Assembly (NCBI GenBank): GCA_002778195.1
Contig: PCDI01000002.1
Span: 1,280,649-1,344,648 of the forward strand
Direction: 5' to 3'
Length of the DNA stretch: 64,000 nt
DNA from: Raffaelea ambrosiae
Lineage: Eukaryota > Ascomycota > Sordariomycetes > Ophiostomatales > Ophiostomataceae
Both the position numbers and the translations under genes were made by a program. This document shows, one piece after another, positions 1 to 12,095 of this stretch (positions are counted from its first letter, which is position 1; each line of letters begins with the position of its first letter). The notes under the pieces were generated by a model. The model saw only the letters and a list, made by a program, of their open reading frames with translations. It made no database searches and was not told the origin of the DNA.

Positions 1-2594
1 CCTCTCGGCCGGTGGCCTTCCTTGTCTGGACGAGGTGGCCTATTTCCATCCGTATGCCCGTCCGACATTGCTGCTGGCACGGAAAAGCTCCAGATCCCAA
101 ACGCCTCAAGCGCAAGACCTCAAGACCTCAGGAGTCCACAAACGGACCCAGTATACCTCGGTGGAGCTCACCTGCCCTGCTTTCGGGGAACAAGGGGTCT
201 GCATGCGGGATGTGTAGCATCGCCCCAATGTATGCAGAACATGGATCGTGTTAGCGTCTGCAACGCCCTTTCTGTGGAGGCGAGGACAGCTCCAGCACCA
301 AGACATGCGTCCTGGCATCACTCTGGTGCTGCCCTGGCGCTGCCCTGGCCTTGTTTCGGTCCTTCAACAGCGCTTATCTGCCGCGGTAGGCCGCGATCGT
401 TCGCCGCTAATGGGCCTCTTAGGGCGCAGACCTGGCCTGGACAGACCAAGACCAAAGCGAACAAGAAAATAAAAAGAGAGAAAAAAAAAAAAACCCACGA
501 CAAGCCGCCCAACGACGAATAGATCTGGGGGGTGGGAAGGGGCATGCTGTCTTCTTGGCGTGGAGGCCCGCCCTTCCGTCCCTTTTTCCCTCCGCATCCG
601 TTGCATGCAACGTGGTACGCTGGCATAGAGAGTATCATGCTGGCATGCCGATATTGGTGCGAGACATGCTGACACATAGCAAATCACCACCGTACATGGC
701 CGGAGATGCTATGGCTATTATCATGTACTTAAACCATGCTTGCTCCCTGCTGGGCGCTTCGGCTGAACGCCTGTCCCACCTGTCCTACTCTGTCGACGTC
801 TGCGTGTTGCCTGCCAATGGCCGCTAGAGGGGGATCCTCCTTCCTGGCTCCAAAGTTAGCACGCGCACTAACACTACGCGTGCTTGTCTATGTCGTACAT
901 CGCCCACTCATCAGTCTTGACGGCGCCTGTGCCCCGGCGCACAATGCCCATGCAAGCTCGAGGGAGGGGGGTGGTTCGCTCAGTCGCACTATCGTCGGTG
1001 TGGAGCCCTCGGTGTGGACAATTGTACTTAAACGAGTACGCCATCCTTCTCTAAGCGGTGGTCGCCAGCAACGAGTGTCTGGGCGAGTACTGCATGTAAG
1101 ATAGATCATGTGCATGCGAGGATCTGTGTGTCTGCATGTGTTGGAAGGGCAGGCAATGTTGTGCCCATATGGCCGGCCATTGTGAGAGTTGGCGGCAAGT
1201 TGGCGGCAGGTCTGCGGCAAACAACAATCAAGAACCGCATCTGGTCCCCAAATCATGGCCTCTTTTTGGGGGGGGGGGGGGATATAATATTGTCTAACTA
1301 TTTCTCGCCTGCAGAGATTACACACACACGCACACACACACGGACCTATACGGAAGTGGCTATTTCCCGTTCGCAGTCGTTTGAATAGGGAAGGTGTGAT
1401 GATAATTCGCATGCGAGGCAGGTGCGACCCAGCTCGGACTTCTTGAAGTGTGGTTTCCGCCCCTTTTCCGCATGCTCTTTCCACCTGCTGACAAACTGCA
1501 GACAAACAAACCAGTGGCAAGCCACAAAAATGAGAGCATAAAAGATGATAAAGAAAAAAAACCCGCAATGGAACGAAAATCATGAGCATACAAGCAGTAG
1601 ATAAAACACCACTCACACCACGCATCTCACTGCATAGATATCTCACCGGTGCGGTTCGATTTATCGGTTTGCGCTGATCGTTGCCACTGCTGCCAGCCGA
1701 GCCAGGCGCTGCCAGTCACCAGGGTACGTGCGTATTGTGTGCGTCTATAAAAAAAAAAAAAAGAACCACACACACAGCAAACAAACAGAGCACAGACGCG
1801 CGACGCCAACGGCGGCTATCTTTCTTTCGCAAAAGAGACAAGTGGGTGCAAAATATGATCAACAAGAGGAAGAAACAGGGTCCGTCTTTCCAGGGGAAAA
1901 CGAGAAAAAGAGAGAAAAAAAAAGAGAAAAAAAAAACGAGAAAAATAAAGACCAGACCGAATTCACTAAGCTCAGTCTCCTCGTCCTCGACTTGTGGTCC
2001 TCCAACCGAGAGGAATTGCACTGCGTCTATTTGCTTGGCTCGAGTAGCAACAAAAGGCCAATGTCGGCAGGCTCCGAAGAGGTCCGAGCATATTGATGCA
2101 CGGCCAGCCATGCCCAGCCATGCCCAGCCATGCCCTCTTTCTGTTTTCTTTTCCCCCCTGTTCTTCACCCTTTTTGTTTCCAGGCAGCTAGCTGACTTGT
2201 TTTGGCTTCAACCCTTTTCGTGGGCAGCGGAACAACCGGAGTGGAAGCCGAAGATGCGCCGACGCATCTGATATCGCCGGCCTGCAGCTTGGCTGTCGAC
2301 GACGGACAACGGCCGCGTGGTACTGCGATGCGCTCTTCTCGCTCCCCCCCCCCCGGCTACCATATCCATCATCTCAGCTCACGATGACTCGTCTTGCCAG
2401 TACAGGAGACCAGATGTTGTGCTCTTTCTTTTCAACTTTCCTACGTTTCCTCCCAATCGTATGGGGAAAACACACGTTTATTTGTTCAACACGGTTCCAG
2501 CCGCTATACTGTACGTCGCTGCTGTCTCCCTATATGCGGTATCCCAAGACCCTGGCGCCGAGGTCCGCCTCGCGGGCGACCTGCCCCGGCGTCT
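1..2594. other. Gene-free stretch, left edge
   Basis: No convincing gene is seen on either strand. The open frames here are short, mutually overlapping and rich in Cys/Arg/Trp as expected of random frames. The stretch holds simple sequence: a 14-G run at 1268-1281, a CA-rich run near 1320-1345, A-rich purine tracts near 480-492 and 1915-1945, and three copies of the 10-mer cagccatgcc near 2105-2137. The last part is the 3' flank of the leftward MFS pseudogene. Confidence 0.6.
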
Positions 2595-4620
2595 CTACTG
2601 GGCGGCCCGCTCTGCCTCGCCATGCACGCCCTTCTCGTTCTCCATGGTCACGGCTCGGGCCTTGGTTTTTTTGCTCTCTGGAACGCTGCGTGTGACAAGG
2701 GCACAGCAGATTGAGACACCGCCAAAGGCCAGGGCCACCCAGAAGACCAGCTGGAACGAATGAATGTACGCGACCTTGACGGCCGTCTGCGCGGCCGCGA
2801 TCACAGCCGGGGTGATGCCCGGCACTTGTTCGTAGGCTACGGCTGTGTTGGTCGCCGAGGCTTGGAGCAGAGCCGGAAACGAGCCATGAAAGTGTGCGCC
2901 GTCGGCATAGGTCTGCAAAACGTGGGGAATCTCGGAGGCGCATTTGTTGGTGTAAATGGACGTGCAAATGGCACCGGCAACGGCGCCTCCGATGAGCCGC
3001 GATGTGCCGACCAGTCCAATTGCGACGCCGCTTTGTCGTGTTAGTATTCCATATTTGGCAACATCCGTTCAAGAGCAGTCCAACACCAGCTGAGCAGTAG
3101 CTCGACAGCAGCTGGAAACCAGAGACCTCACTTACATATCTGCTTGGTCTTCGAGGAGGAGCCCAATGGTGCCGAAGGTGAGCATCGAGGTGTAGGTCGA
3201 ACAGGCACCGGCCAGCAGCGTGAACGTGATTGTGCGTGCTTTGGAATGCAGAGAAAGACTCGATGTGGCGCCCACAAAAGTGGTCTGCAAAACAGCCACG
3301 GCCACGAGCTGCCAGCGTTCGTGGCCCAGACAGGGCAGAATGGCTAGGCCAAACAAGGCTGCGAGCGTCGTGCTGAAGCTCGTCACTTCGGCGTAGACAC
3401 CGCGCAGGATGGTGTCGGTGGCTGGCACGAAGAGCAGCGAAGACACGCGTGGCCACAACGCCAGGTTGGAGTAGTACAGTATACCGGCGACGAAGATGAC
3501 GCCCAGAACACAGGTAAATGTGGCCAATTGTGAGAAACGAAGCCGTAGAAGCGATGCGAGAACTCCATAAAAAAAAACCTTACTCTCTGACTTTGTGAAA
3601 CAGCCGAGGGGGGGGAATTGGATGTTTCAGCGGAGCATAGACTTCCCAGAAGCCAAGAAGAACAAAAAGAACGCCAGCAACGACGATTGGGGCAAACACA
3701 GAAGCGCTTCGCCAGGGGTGAAGCACGCCGCCCTGTGATGGATGGAGTTAGTTGAGACGAAGGCTAGGTGGACACAGCAGCGTTTTGTCTTTTTGGTTTT
3801 AAAAGGGAAATTATGAAAACAGAACGAAAGAAGAAGGAAGAAAGAAGACAAACATACCCAGTTAATGGCTAGAAGCAACAAAGTGCAACCGGCTGTGAAA
3901 AGAACCAGGCCGACATAATCCAGCTCCATCAAAAGCTGAAGACGACTCTCACCATCCCCGCGGTGTTTGGTCTCGAAACTGGGCGGGAAGTACAGGAAGA
4001 ACATCCCCACGGCCGCGAGCCCTTCCCAGGCAATGCACCAGTAGTAACAGGTGCGCCACCCGGTCTTCAGCTACGCAATCCAGGCATACGACATCAGAGC
4101 GGCAAACATGGACGGAAGGTTACCAAACTCGTAGCTACCCAGGACCAGAAAGCGTCTCCGGTTGGGCACCATCTCTTGGATGCACGAAAAGACCATCTCC
4201 TGCATGCCGCCACCAAGCCCAAAGAGGACGCCGCTGGCAATCAGGGCATTGATGGACTGGGCCGTGGCGCCGATAATGGCGCCAACCGTCGATATGGCCG
4301 CCCCTGCGATCATGAACCAGCGACGACCGAAAATGTCCGCCAGGCGTCCGCTGACCGTCACCACGACAGCCGCCACCAGATTCCACCTGACACCAGCCAA
4401 CGCCAGTCCTGTGCGCAAGGTCTGGGCTTTACGCGCCGCACACATGCGTGGCTCTTCGTGTCGACGGGGGGTTAAAAACTTGCACATACGAGATTGTGAT
4501 CCAGATGTAGTTCGAGTCAGGGCCCAGCTCGGCGTTGATGTATACCAGCACGGCTGGCGGTATCTGCAGGGTAAAGACGTAGGCATTGTATGTGAATAGC
4601 AACATCTGCCACAGCAGCCG

Positions 4621-4655
<35 letters not shown>

Positions 4656-4870
4656 CCTAGTCAGTTTCGTTGAACAGAAAACAGAAAGGTTTGGCTGGTG
4701 CGTGCGAAACTGACTGCAATACTGATATAGCCCTCTCTTATGACGCGACTGGAGTCTTTGTGGCTCTCGTCGCCAGCCGGCCGGCTTGCGTCTTCCAAGA
4801 CACCCGCATGTTCCAGCTGAGAGTCTTTCTCGGAAGCAAACTTGTCACTGCTGGTGCCCGCTCCGTCCAT
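2595..4870 (-). pseudogene. TRI12-type major facilitator transporter, disrupted
   Basis: The reconstructed pieces read as a 14-TM MFS permease of the fungal TRI12/siderophore-efflux family in the plasma membrane. The start is ATG at 4870; a TTG upstream is not needed. Recognisable parts in order are a hydrophilic N-terminus, TM1 ending QIPPAVLVYINAELGPDSNY, the MFS loop motif GRLADIFGRRWF, a GGGMQEMVFSCIQEMVPNRRR segment, the KHPIPPPRLFHKVR loop and C-terminal helices ending in EAERAAQ. Clear introns are 4489-4387, 3857-3733 and 3135-3031 (branch point TACTAAC); one further intron near 4720-4601 holds an A34 tract. Two lesions are seen. An in-frame TAG lies at 4073-4071, where relatives continue through GWRxCYYW. 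A good donor, GTAAGG at 3583, has no AG that restores the frame before the next exon at about 3530. This is therefore probably a pseudogene, unless sequencing error caused both lesions. Confidence 0.72.
4621..4654. repeat. A34 homopolymer inside an intron
   Basis: Thirty-four consecutive A on the + strand. On the transcribed (-) sense it is a U34 tract about 13 nt upstream of a CAG that fits as the 3' splice site, so it would be an extreme polypyrimidine tract in the first intron of the MFS pseudogene. Length is likely variable between isolates or assemblies. Confidence 0.9.
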
Positions 4871-6240
4871 GGCGAACCAAGTCCGATCAGAAACGCTCAA
4901 TGCAAAGGAGATGTCGGTTTCGAGAGACCAGTGTATATAGACTAACTAGTCAAAAAAGTAAAGGGCCTACTTATGGCCCAAGCTGCGACAGGGGTGTGGA
5001 TTTCAAAAGAAACAGCCCCCCTACCTCGAGCACTATATGTTTTGTCCCCCACGCCCTTTCGAACGACCGGATGGGATGGAAAGCAGAAACTTCATCCTTA
5101 AGAAAAAAATAAAACAAAACAAAAACAGGAAGGAGGGGGAAAGAGAAGCCGAAGTAGGAGGAGACTATGATTCACGCAGCCCGAGCATCCGCAAGGCAAA
5201 GACGGGCTGGGCCCGCCAGCTGGACAGGTCGTGTGCGTCTGGCAGCACCAAAACTGGCCGCAGAACGGTCCAGGCAACGAACTGTCCAAAGAAAAGCAAA
5301 ACCAGCCGCACAAACAGCGTAGGCCAGGGTAGTCAAGACACCGAGGGCTCGGTAACAGCCGAGAACACTGATTCAGCGCTGCCAACCCCGCAAGACGGTC
5401 CTTTCGAGAGCGGCTGTCGTTCTCCGGCGCTGTCGCCCACGGTGGACTTTGATTGGGTGGCTTCGCAACGCAGAAGCGCTCCAAAGCAGTCTTTACGGGC
5501 CGCAAACAGTCTTGGGATTGGCCGATAGGCGTGTGTGTCGATGACCTCGAAAAACCCCTTTGCCTTGGCACAGGCCGAGTCACGTGCCCACTTACACGAG
5601 AGCTATTTCTGGGGACGGCTGTCTCGGGTGCACACCCTCTCGCGGGCCTTTCGTGCGGCGTGTTGGATTGTTGTGCAATTAATATGGGGTTGCAATAAAT
5701 ATCGTATTCAATCCCCAACATTTCCCGGGATTCTTTTCTTTATTTGCCCGCTGCAACCTTGTATCTCTCTGTGCATCTGCCGCCTTGGTCTGTTTCCCAC
5801 CATGCACGTGCTGGGCCAGAAATTACATAATCCGGACTGCCCAGCGCTAGTCAATAGTTGCAGGGCAAGCGGGTCGAGAATCACAGCTCCCTGATGAAGC
5901 TCAAGCAACCCCAACGTCCCTCTTTCTCCAGCCGGTCCAGCAACCCAGCCAGCCCAGCCCAGCCCAGCCCAGCCCAGCCAGCCAGGGGCCAGTCTTGTCC
6001 CGCACCCGCCCAGATAACCATTGCAGATAGCATCGCCAGATAACAAGCCCACAGCGTCCATCGACCATGCAGATAACATGATCTGACCGATTGGGACTTT
6101 TGCCGAACACGTTCGAACACGCATCCGGTCCGACCGGATCTCCCTGTCCCCTCCCGTCTCGCCCGCTTCCGAGCCCTTCTCTTTCTCGCGTCCTTCCTTC
6201 TCGAGCCCTCTCTTCCTTTCCTCTGCACAGCCCGCCCGCC
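4871..6240. other. Intergenic between the MFS pseudogene and SSK1 (shared promoter region)
   Basis: The flanking genes are divergent, so this 1.37 kb holds both promoters. No conserved ORF was recognised. It contains a short tandem cagcc array at about 5948-5984. Just before the SSK1 ATG there is a C/T-rich leader (about 6120-6235) ending CTCTGCACAG, which could be a 3' splice site of a 5'-UTR intron or simply a pyrimidine-rich leader. Confidence 0.55.
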
Positions 6241-8542
6241 ATGGCCTCATCGCCGGCGACGCGTAGGGTCTGGGTGCGCCGGCCGGGCGGCTCGGCCACG
6301 CTCATTGCCTTTGGCGAGAACGACCTGGTCGACGACGTGCGCGCGACGCTGCTCAACAAATACGCCAACTCGCTGGGCCGATCGTTTGACGCTCCCGACG
6401 TCACCCTCTGGCTGGTCCCGCGCGAAAGCCACCAGAGCGAGCGCAGCCTCGCTCCGGACGAGGTCATGGTCCGCACCCTCGACATCTACTATCCGGGCGG
6501 CCAGACCATCGACGAGGCCCTCGTCATCGACCTGCCCATCCGACGGGGTACCCCCGGCGGCGCCTCGCCGCGCGGCGGCTCGCGCGATGGAGGATACGCC
6601 GGCAAAGACACAACCGACTACTTTGGACCCAGTGCTGCTGCGGCGTCGCAAGTAGCCAGCAGCTACGAGCGCCATACACAAGGCGGAGGAGGTGGCAGCG
6701 GCGGCGGCGGCGGTGTTGGCGGCGGCGGTGTTGGCGGCATGGGCGGCATGGGCGGTGGTGGTGGTGGCGGCAGTGGTGGCGGCCATTACCAGCACAGACA
6801 CGGCCACGCGAACCAATTGAACCTGCACCTGCATTCCTCCGGATCCGGCGGCGGTGGCGGCGGCGGCGGCGGCGGCAGCGGCCCGGGTGGCGTCTCGGGC
6901 GGTCTCCTGACGGCCTCGCCCACCGCCGGCGCCAACAGCAGCGTCCACCACCACCCCCATTCCATCTCTGTTCTGTCGACCGGCCAGGTCCCGCCCATCC
7001 CCAACCTGCCGTCGCCGAGCGGCTCGTCGCTGCGGCCGCACAAGGACCGGCCCAAGCTGAATCGGCAGCATTCGTCCAATATGCCCGGTGGTATGATACT
7101 GCCCTGTTCTGTGCATCCATTGCTACCTTTTTTTTTTTTTACGTTGTTTTGATCCATCTAGTGCTAATCCAGCGTCGTGGTGACAGATTACCCCAATCAA
7201 GTATTTTCTCCCCACGGTCCCCACGGTTCCCACGGTTCCTCCTCTGTTGGCCCAAGCTCATTGTTGAACCCCAAGATCTCTGTTGCGGCGTCTGGCTCCG
7301 GAATGTCGGGCGGTGGGTATGTCAACAGCGGCATCGACGGCGGCTCCGACGCGAAGAGCAGAAGCCCCGGCGCCGTCATCCAGGATCCCATGGTGGATGT
7401 CGTCCACCACGACAGCAACGGTTTTGCCATGAGCGGAAACCCGGTCACGTCGCCGGCCGCACGGAACGGACAGACCCCGCCGCGGCCCGCGTCGCCGCTC
7501 CGGACCAAGAAGCTGAAGAAGATGTCCAAGACACACGACGACGGAAGCTTGACCGCCGTGCTCGGCCCCCTGACCGTGCCGCCCATCAACGTCCTCATCG
7601 TCGAGGACAACATTATCAACCTCAAGCTGCTCGAAGCCTTTGTCAAGCGCCTCAAGGTCCGCTGGCAGACGGCCATGAACGGCCGCGATGCCGTGGTCAA
7701 GTGGCGCACCGGCGGGTTCCATCTGGTGCTGATGGACATCCAGCTGCCTCTCATGTCGGGCCTGGAGGCGACGCGGGAGATCCGGCGCCTGGAGCGCGTC
7801 AACTCCATCGGTGTCTTTGCGTCCACGCCGAGCGATTCCGCCGGCAACGGCCGCGACCCGCAGAACGACAAGCTCGCCAACATTGGGCTGTTCAAGAGCC
7901 CCGTGATTATCGTGGCGCTCACGGCCAGCTCGCTCCAGAGCGACCGGAACGACGCTCTGGCCGCTGGCTGCAACGACTTCCTGACAAAGGTGAGTAGTGT
8001 GTCTAGAAGAACATCCGTGCAAAAGTTGTGGGAAAGAACACACGAAGAACACCCATGCGACAGTTGTGGGAAAGAACACACGAGTTGAAGATAGCTTGGC
8101 TAACATCTAACCCCCAACCAAGCCTGTCAACTTTGTTTGGCTCGAAAAGAAGATTATGGAATGGGGCTGCATGCAGGCACTCATTGATTTCGATGGCTGG
8201 CGGAGGTGGAAAGAGCTCAAGATGCCGTCGGACGAATCGCGTGAGGCGGACAAGAACAACAGCGAGAAGAAGTCCAAGAAGCCTGGCCATTCCAAGCGCC
8301 CGTCTCTGGCGGCGAACCTCGAGACAGGCGACAGCTCCGACACCATTGCGACGCTGTCGCCCGGCGAGAAGATCCCCGCCGTGGTGGCCCCGTCGCCGAG
8401 AAGCGCCATGGACGTGCCGGGCTGGACGTCGAGCTCGGTACGGCGCTTGTCGTGGTCCACACGGCCTCCGGGAAAGATTGACAGGCCGGTGACACCCAGG
8501 GTGTTTTCAGAGAGGACGACGGAAGTGAGACCGGACGACTGA
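6241..8542 (+). CDS. SSK1: SSK1/RRG-1-type response regulator of the HOG osmostress phosphorelay
   Basis: Three exons, 6241-7090, 7187-7989 and 8123-8542, give 690 residues. Both introns have GT-AG ends and a CTAAY branch point. The conserved N-terminal region (VWVRRPGGSAT to GGQTIDEALVIDLP, residues about 10-105) is typical of filamentous-fungal SSK1. It is followed by Gly-, His- and Ser-rich linkers. The receiver domain starts at PINVLIVEDN (acidic pair around E423/D424). The phospho-acceptor is D467 in LVLMDIQLPLMSG, the switch region is ALTASS, and the conserved Lys is K551, the last codon before intron 2. After the intron come PVNFVWLEKKIMEWGCMQALIDF and a Ser/Pro-rich tail. By family knowledge, Ypd1-type phosphotransfer keeps Ssk1 phosphorylated, and the dephosphorylated form activates the Ssk2-type MAPKKK upstream of Hog1. 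The start ATG lies in GCCCGCCATGG. Confidence 0.95.
8006..8081 (+). repeat. 38-bp tandem duplication in SSK1 intron 2
   Basis: Two near-identical 38-nt units, 8006-8043 and 8044-8081, share agttgtgggaaagaacacac and differ at a handful of bases near their 5' halves. A partial third unit starts just after. They make up more than half of the 133-nt intron, whose splice ends (GTGAGT and CCAAG) remain outside the duplication. Confidence 0.85.
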
Positions 8543-9227
8543 AAAGTGACAAGGAGGGGGGTGGGAAGGTCGTCTCGAGGAACGATGGTGCTTGGCAAGC
8601 ACGAGGCATGCATTGCTCTCGGGTACCAGCTGGTACTGACCCTTGGATGGTGTAAGGCGTGGTGGGAATGGCATCGTATTTTTTGTTGTACATATACCCT
8701 CTCTCATTTTTTTTTCTTTCTATTTTTACTTTCATTTCATGTTCGTTTTCATTTTGATTCATCTTTTATTCTGCTTCTCATTTCTCGTGTTTGGTCTTTT
8801 CTATCCACGTCGACTCTGTGTGTGTTTTCCCGGGGTACTTTTGGCTCTGGGCGTTTGGGACTGCCGCCGACGTCTTTGATGCTCCAGTGCGCGTGTTACC
8901 TATTAATAACTACTCTTTCTTTCTGCAGATAACTACAACTCTAGAAGGTAGAACGCTCTTCGTGCCGTCATTAGGATGTTTTAGTGGAAATTGTACAACT
9001 ACGAGTAGGCGTGGTGGAGCCAGCCGCGCACCGCCACATACCCTGGCTGGCTGCCGCACCGCCACAGCTCGCACGATAATTGGCAAAATTTTGTTCCCTC
9101 CAAAAAGCCCAATTTCGCGAGCTTCTTTTCCTGCCTCCCTTCTCTCTTTTACAGCGTTTCCTGGCAGGAACACTCAACCCCCCCGCCCCCTCTCCTCCCC
9201 TCTTTCTCCCAACGCGCTGCCACCACA
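8543..9227 (+). other. Intergenic between SSK1 and the mS45 gene
   Basis: This 0.7 kb carries the SSK1 3' flank with T-rich, terminator-like sequence at about 8700-8800, and the mS45 5' leader, which ends in a C-rich tract (about 9170-9225) just before the ATG. No conserved ORF is seen. Confidence 0.6.
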
Positions 9228-10731
9228 ATGCCGCCACGGTGTACACGGGCTGCCGTGTCTGTGGCTCCGGCTGCATCGCGGACAGGCGTGCCCTCACTCC
9301 TGTCCGGCTTTGGCGCGCTCCGGATGGGCAGCAGCGGCAGCACCACTGCCACCACTGCCCGCACCACCGGCAGCTCCGTCTCTTCTTCTCCATGCAGTCG
9401 GCGTCATCATCACACATCGCTGCTTCTCCCATCATCGCCGCTGCCATCAACGGCGTGCCGACGCCCCTTGGTGTCGGCCGCCGCCTCCTCCTCCTCCTCC
9501 TCCTCCTCCTCCTCCTCCCCACTCTCTGCATCCTCCTCCCACGCCTTCTCCACAACAGCACCGGCGGCCTCGCGGAAAGCACGGGTGCGGATGCGCAGCT
9601 GGTACAAATCCGGGTATGGCGCAAACTTCAAGCCAGTCAAGGCGTCTGTCGCCCTCGAAACGGCCGACAACATTGAGGACGTGGACCGGGCCACAACCTC
9701 TCAGCCGTTCCCCGAAAACACCTTCTTCCGGACGACGCCGGTGCTGGGCGAAGACACGCGGGAGCTGATCTGGGACCGGATTGTGCGGCGCGGCGAGAGT
9801 ATCAAGGCCGTGTCGGCGGAGCTGAGCATCGACATGCGGCGTGTGGCTGCCGTGGTGCGGCTCAAGCAGATTGAGAAGATGTGGATTCAAGAGGTACGCC
9901 CCCCTTTAGACTTTACTTTCCTTGCTTCCTGGGACTCCTTTGTCCTGCGACTTCCCTTCCTCTTCCCCCCTATCCTCTCCCCCCACGGCTGTGATGATCC
10001 AAAAAAGAATTCGATTAGTCATTAAGACACAACAATGTGGTTACAAAACTTTGCCATGCTTATCTTTCTGAGCCGATAAATCCTTCATATACCCATGAAT
10101 CTTTTTTTTTTTTCGGTGTTGAGCTTTTCGGTGTTGTCTGGATCCACATCCCAACTGACGCTTTTTTTTTCTCGCCTCTGCACAGGGCAAACCACTGGCC
10201 AAACCATATGCCAAGGCGGTGCTGGCGATGCTCCCGCAGACCAACTACGGACCGGACGACGTTGTGAGGCCGCACGAGGCAATCAACGAGATCCACGTCC
10301 ACGGGCACACGCTGAAGCAGCTCTTTGTGCCCGTGCCCGAATCGCGCCACTTTACCCGCGAAGACGCCGCCAAGGCCTTCCACCCCAACCTCCTACCGGC
10401 CGACAAGCGCCTCCCCATCCCCGAGCTGATCACGCTGGAGCGGGACGTGATCACGAAAAAGCGCACGCCCGAAGAGAGCTTCCGGCACTTCCGGGAGACG
10501 GTGGACTTGCACCACAAGCAGATGATGGAGCGCGAGGCCAAGAAGGTGGCTGCGGAGCACGCGCGCCTGAAGACGGTGCCGACGCCGCGGTACGACTTCC
10601 AAATTCGCGACTACAATGCCGAGGAGGTCGGCAAAGACGGCCGGTCACCCAGGGCGGTCGGCTACCGGTATGGCGTGCCTTTCCACGACCGGAGATCCGG
10701 CAAGGTCAAGATCCCTACGCATGTAGATTAA
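9228..10731 (+). CDS. MRPS35: Mitochondrial small ribosomal subunit protein mS45 (37S protein S35 / Bot1p family)
   Basis: Exons 9228-9893 and 10186-10731 give 403 residues; the 292-nt intron has GTACGC and CACAG ends. The N-terminus is rich in Arg, Ser, Ala and Thr with almost no acids, as expected for a mitochondrial presequence, and includes a Ser run encoded by a TCC repeat. The conserved core starts at KARVRMRSWYKSGYGANFKP and runs through TREL-IWDRIVRRGESIKAVSAELSIDMRRVAAVVRLKQIEKMW. It continues after the intron with GKPLAKPYAKAVLAMLP, and the protein ends VGYRYGVPFHDRRSGKVKIP. This is the pattern of the eukaryotic mitochondrial regulator/Bot1p family, known as mS45 in the yeast mitoribosome. 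It would act in the mitochondrial matrix as part of the small subunit. The symbol follows the yeast name; the family call is firm. Confidence 0.9.
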
Positions 10732-12052
10732 AGGGAGCGCGAGGGACGATGATGATGATGATGACGGGGGGATGGTCTGCTATCCTTCTATCTTTGATAT
10801 GAAGAGAAACGCCAGGCAAAAGGTTATATGCCGGCGGAAAAAAAAAAAGGGAAGAACGTGCCCAAAAAAGACAGAAAAAAATACTCAATTGCACCATGTA
10901 CGAGTAGTGGTGGTGGTGGTGGTGGTGGTGTACAGCTGTATGAAAAAAAAATGACACAACGCATTCCAAAGTCTGCTGCATGCGAGTGGCGACCACGTCC
11001 ACACCCACTTTCTCTTCATCTTGAAAGACCGGTTGCATTAAGCTATCGGTGAGGGTGTGCACAAATAACAGGGCTGCATAGGCGCCCCTTGTGCCTGGCG
11101 GGCAGCACAGTGGTAGCTGTCCTGCTGATGAAAGTGCTTTTATTTTGTCAAGGCTTTATGCCTGTGACTCTGCTTTGCCTCCGCGGACAATGGATCTGCT
11201 TGCAGGCCCTTTTTTCCCCTCGACGGGAAAGTGCACTAACACGTGCGGTGGTGTGCTGCGGATCGTGCTTTTATTTTACGTTGGCTGCATTTTGTGCGCC
11301 GGAGTGTGGCACTCGCCTTGCAGGCGTGCTGCAGGATGGTGAAGATGAGCTATGGCGGTGGTGGTGCAACTACCAAGTCGTTGACTTCTGGTGGCGTGGA
11401 CATCGTCTGTTTGCCTGCAGAGTTCGGGGCCAAATAGCCAAAAAAGGGAAATGCATGACGGATAGGCGATGAGCGACAGGCAACAAAAGAACTTGACTCA
11501 TGGAAAAGAGGAGACACCCTCATGTTGTCGTAAAAATAAATAAATAAATAGTCAAGGGAAAGGGAAAGGAAAGGCACAAGCAATATGACCAAAATACGCT
11601 GCAAGTAATATCTATGCCCAACGAACTGCCTAGATGTGTTCATGCCCAACCCATCTGGGGTTGACGCATCACAGACAGGCGTTCGGGGAGAATAACTCTA
11701 CTAAAAGGGGGTCCACTTGTCAAGTGGCTAGCCAAACGACTAACTAGAGCTCGTTTTCTTATTTATATATGTTCTTCTTTTGCAGGCATCCAGGCAACGA
11801 GGCAGACTTTGTAGGCCAAACGTAGTGATGGCATGTTCAAAGAGATTGTGGGAGCAATGAGGAGCAGCGGCAACACAGCAACACACAGCTACACACTGCA
11901 AGGGCGTAAACCAGGCGGGAAATCAGGCACACAACGATGAGGCGGACGTTTGGCAACAAAAACCTTTCCCCCATCCATAAGGGGACTTCGTTGTTTTAAA
12001 AAAAAGTCACCGCGAAATGTCAGTAAAAGTCTACTTTTTTGTATGGGAGATG

Positions 12053-12095
12053 TCACGTGGTTTTTATTTTTTTGAGGCGCATTAAGGGGCGTTCA
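12053..12095 (+). repeat. 43-bp dispersed repeat, copy A
   Basis: Starts TCACGTGGTTTTTATTTTTT and ends AAGGGGCGTTCA. It is identical over 43 nt, in inverted orientation, to 63749-63791. It contains the palindrome CACGTG and lies about 50 kb from its partner. No longer homology is visible in the flanks, so it may be a remnant of a mobile element end or a shared regulatory module. Confidence 0.9.

Noticed and set aside
5098..5721. 207-codon minus-strand frame upstream of SSK1
   Set aside because: No domain, Pro/Ser/Arg-rich random composition, and it lies across the expected promoter region.
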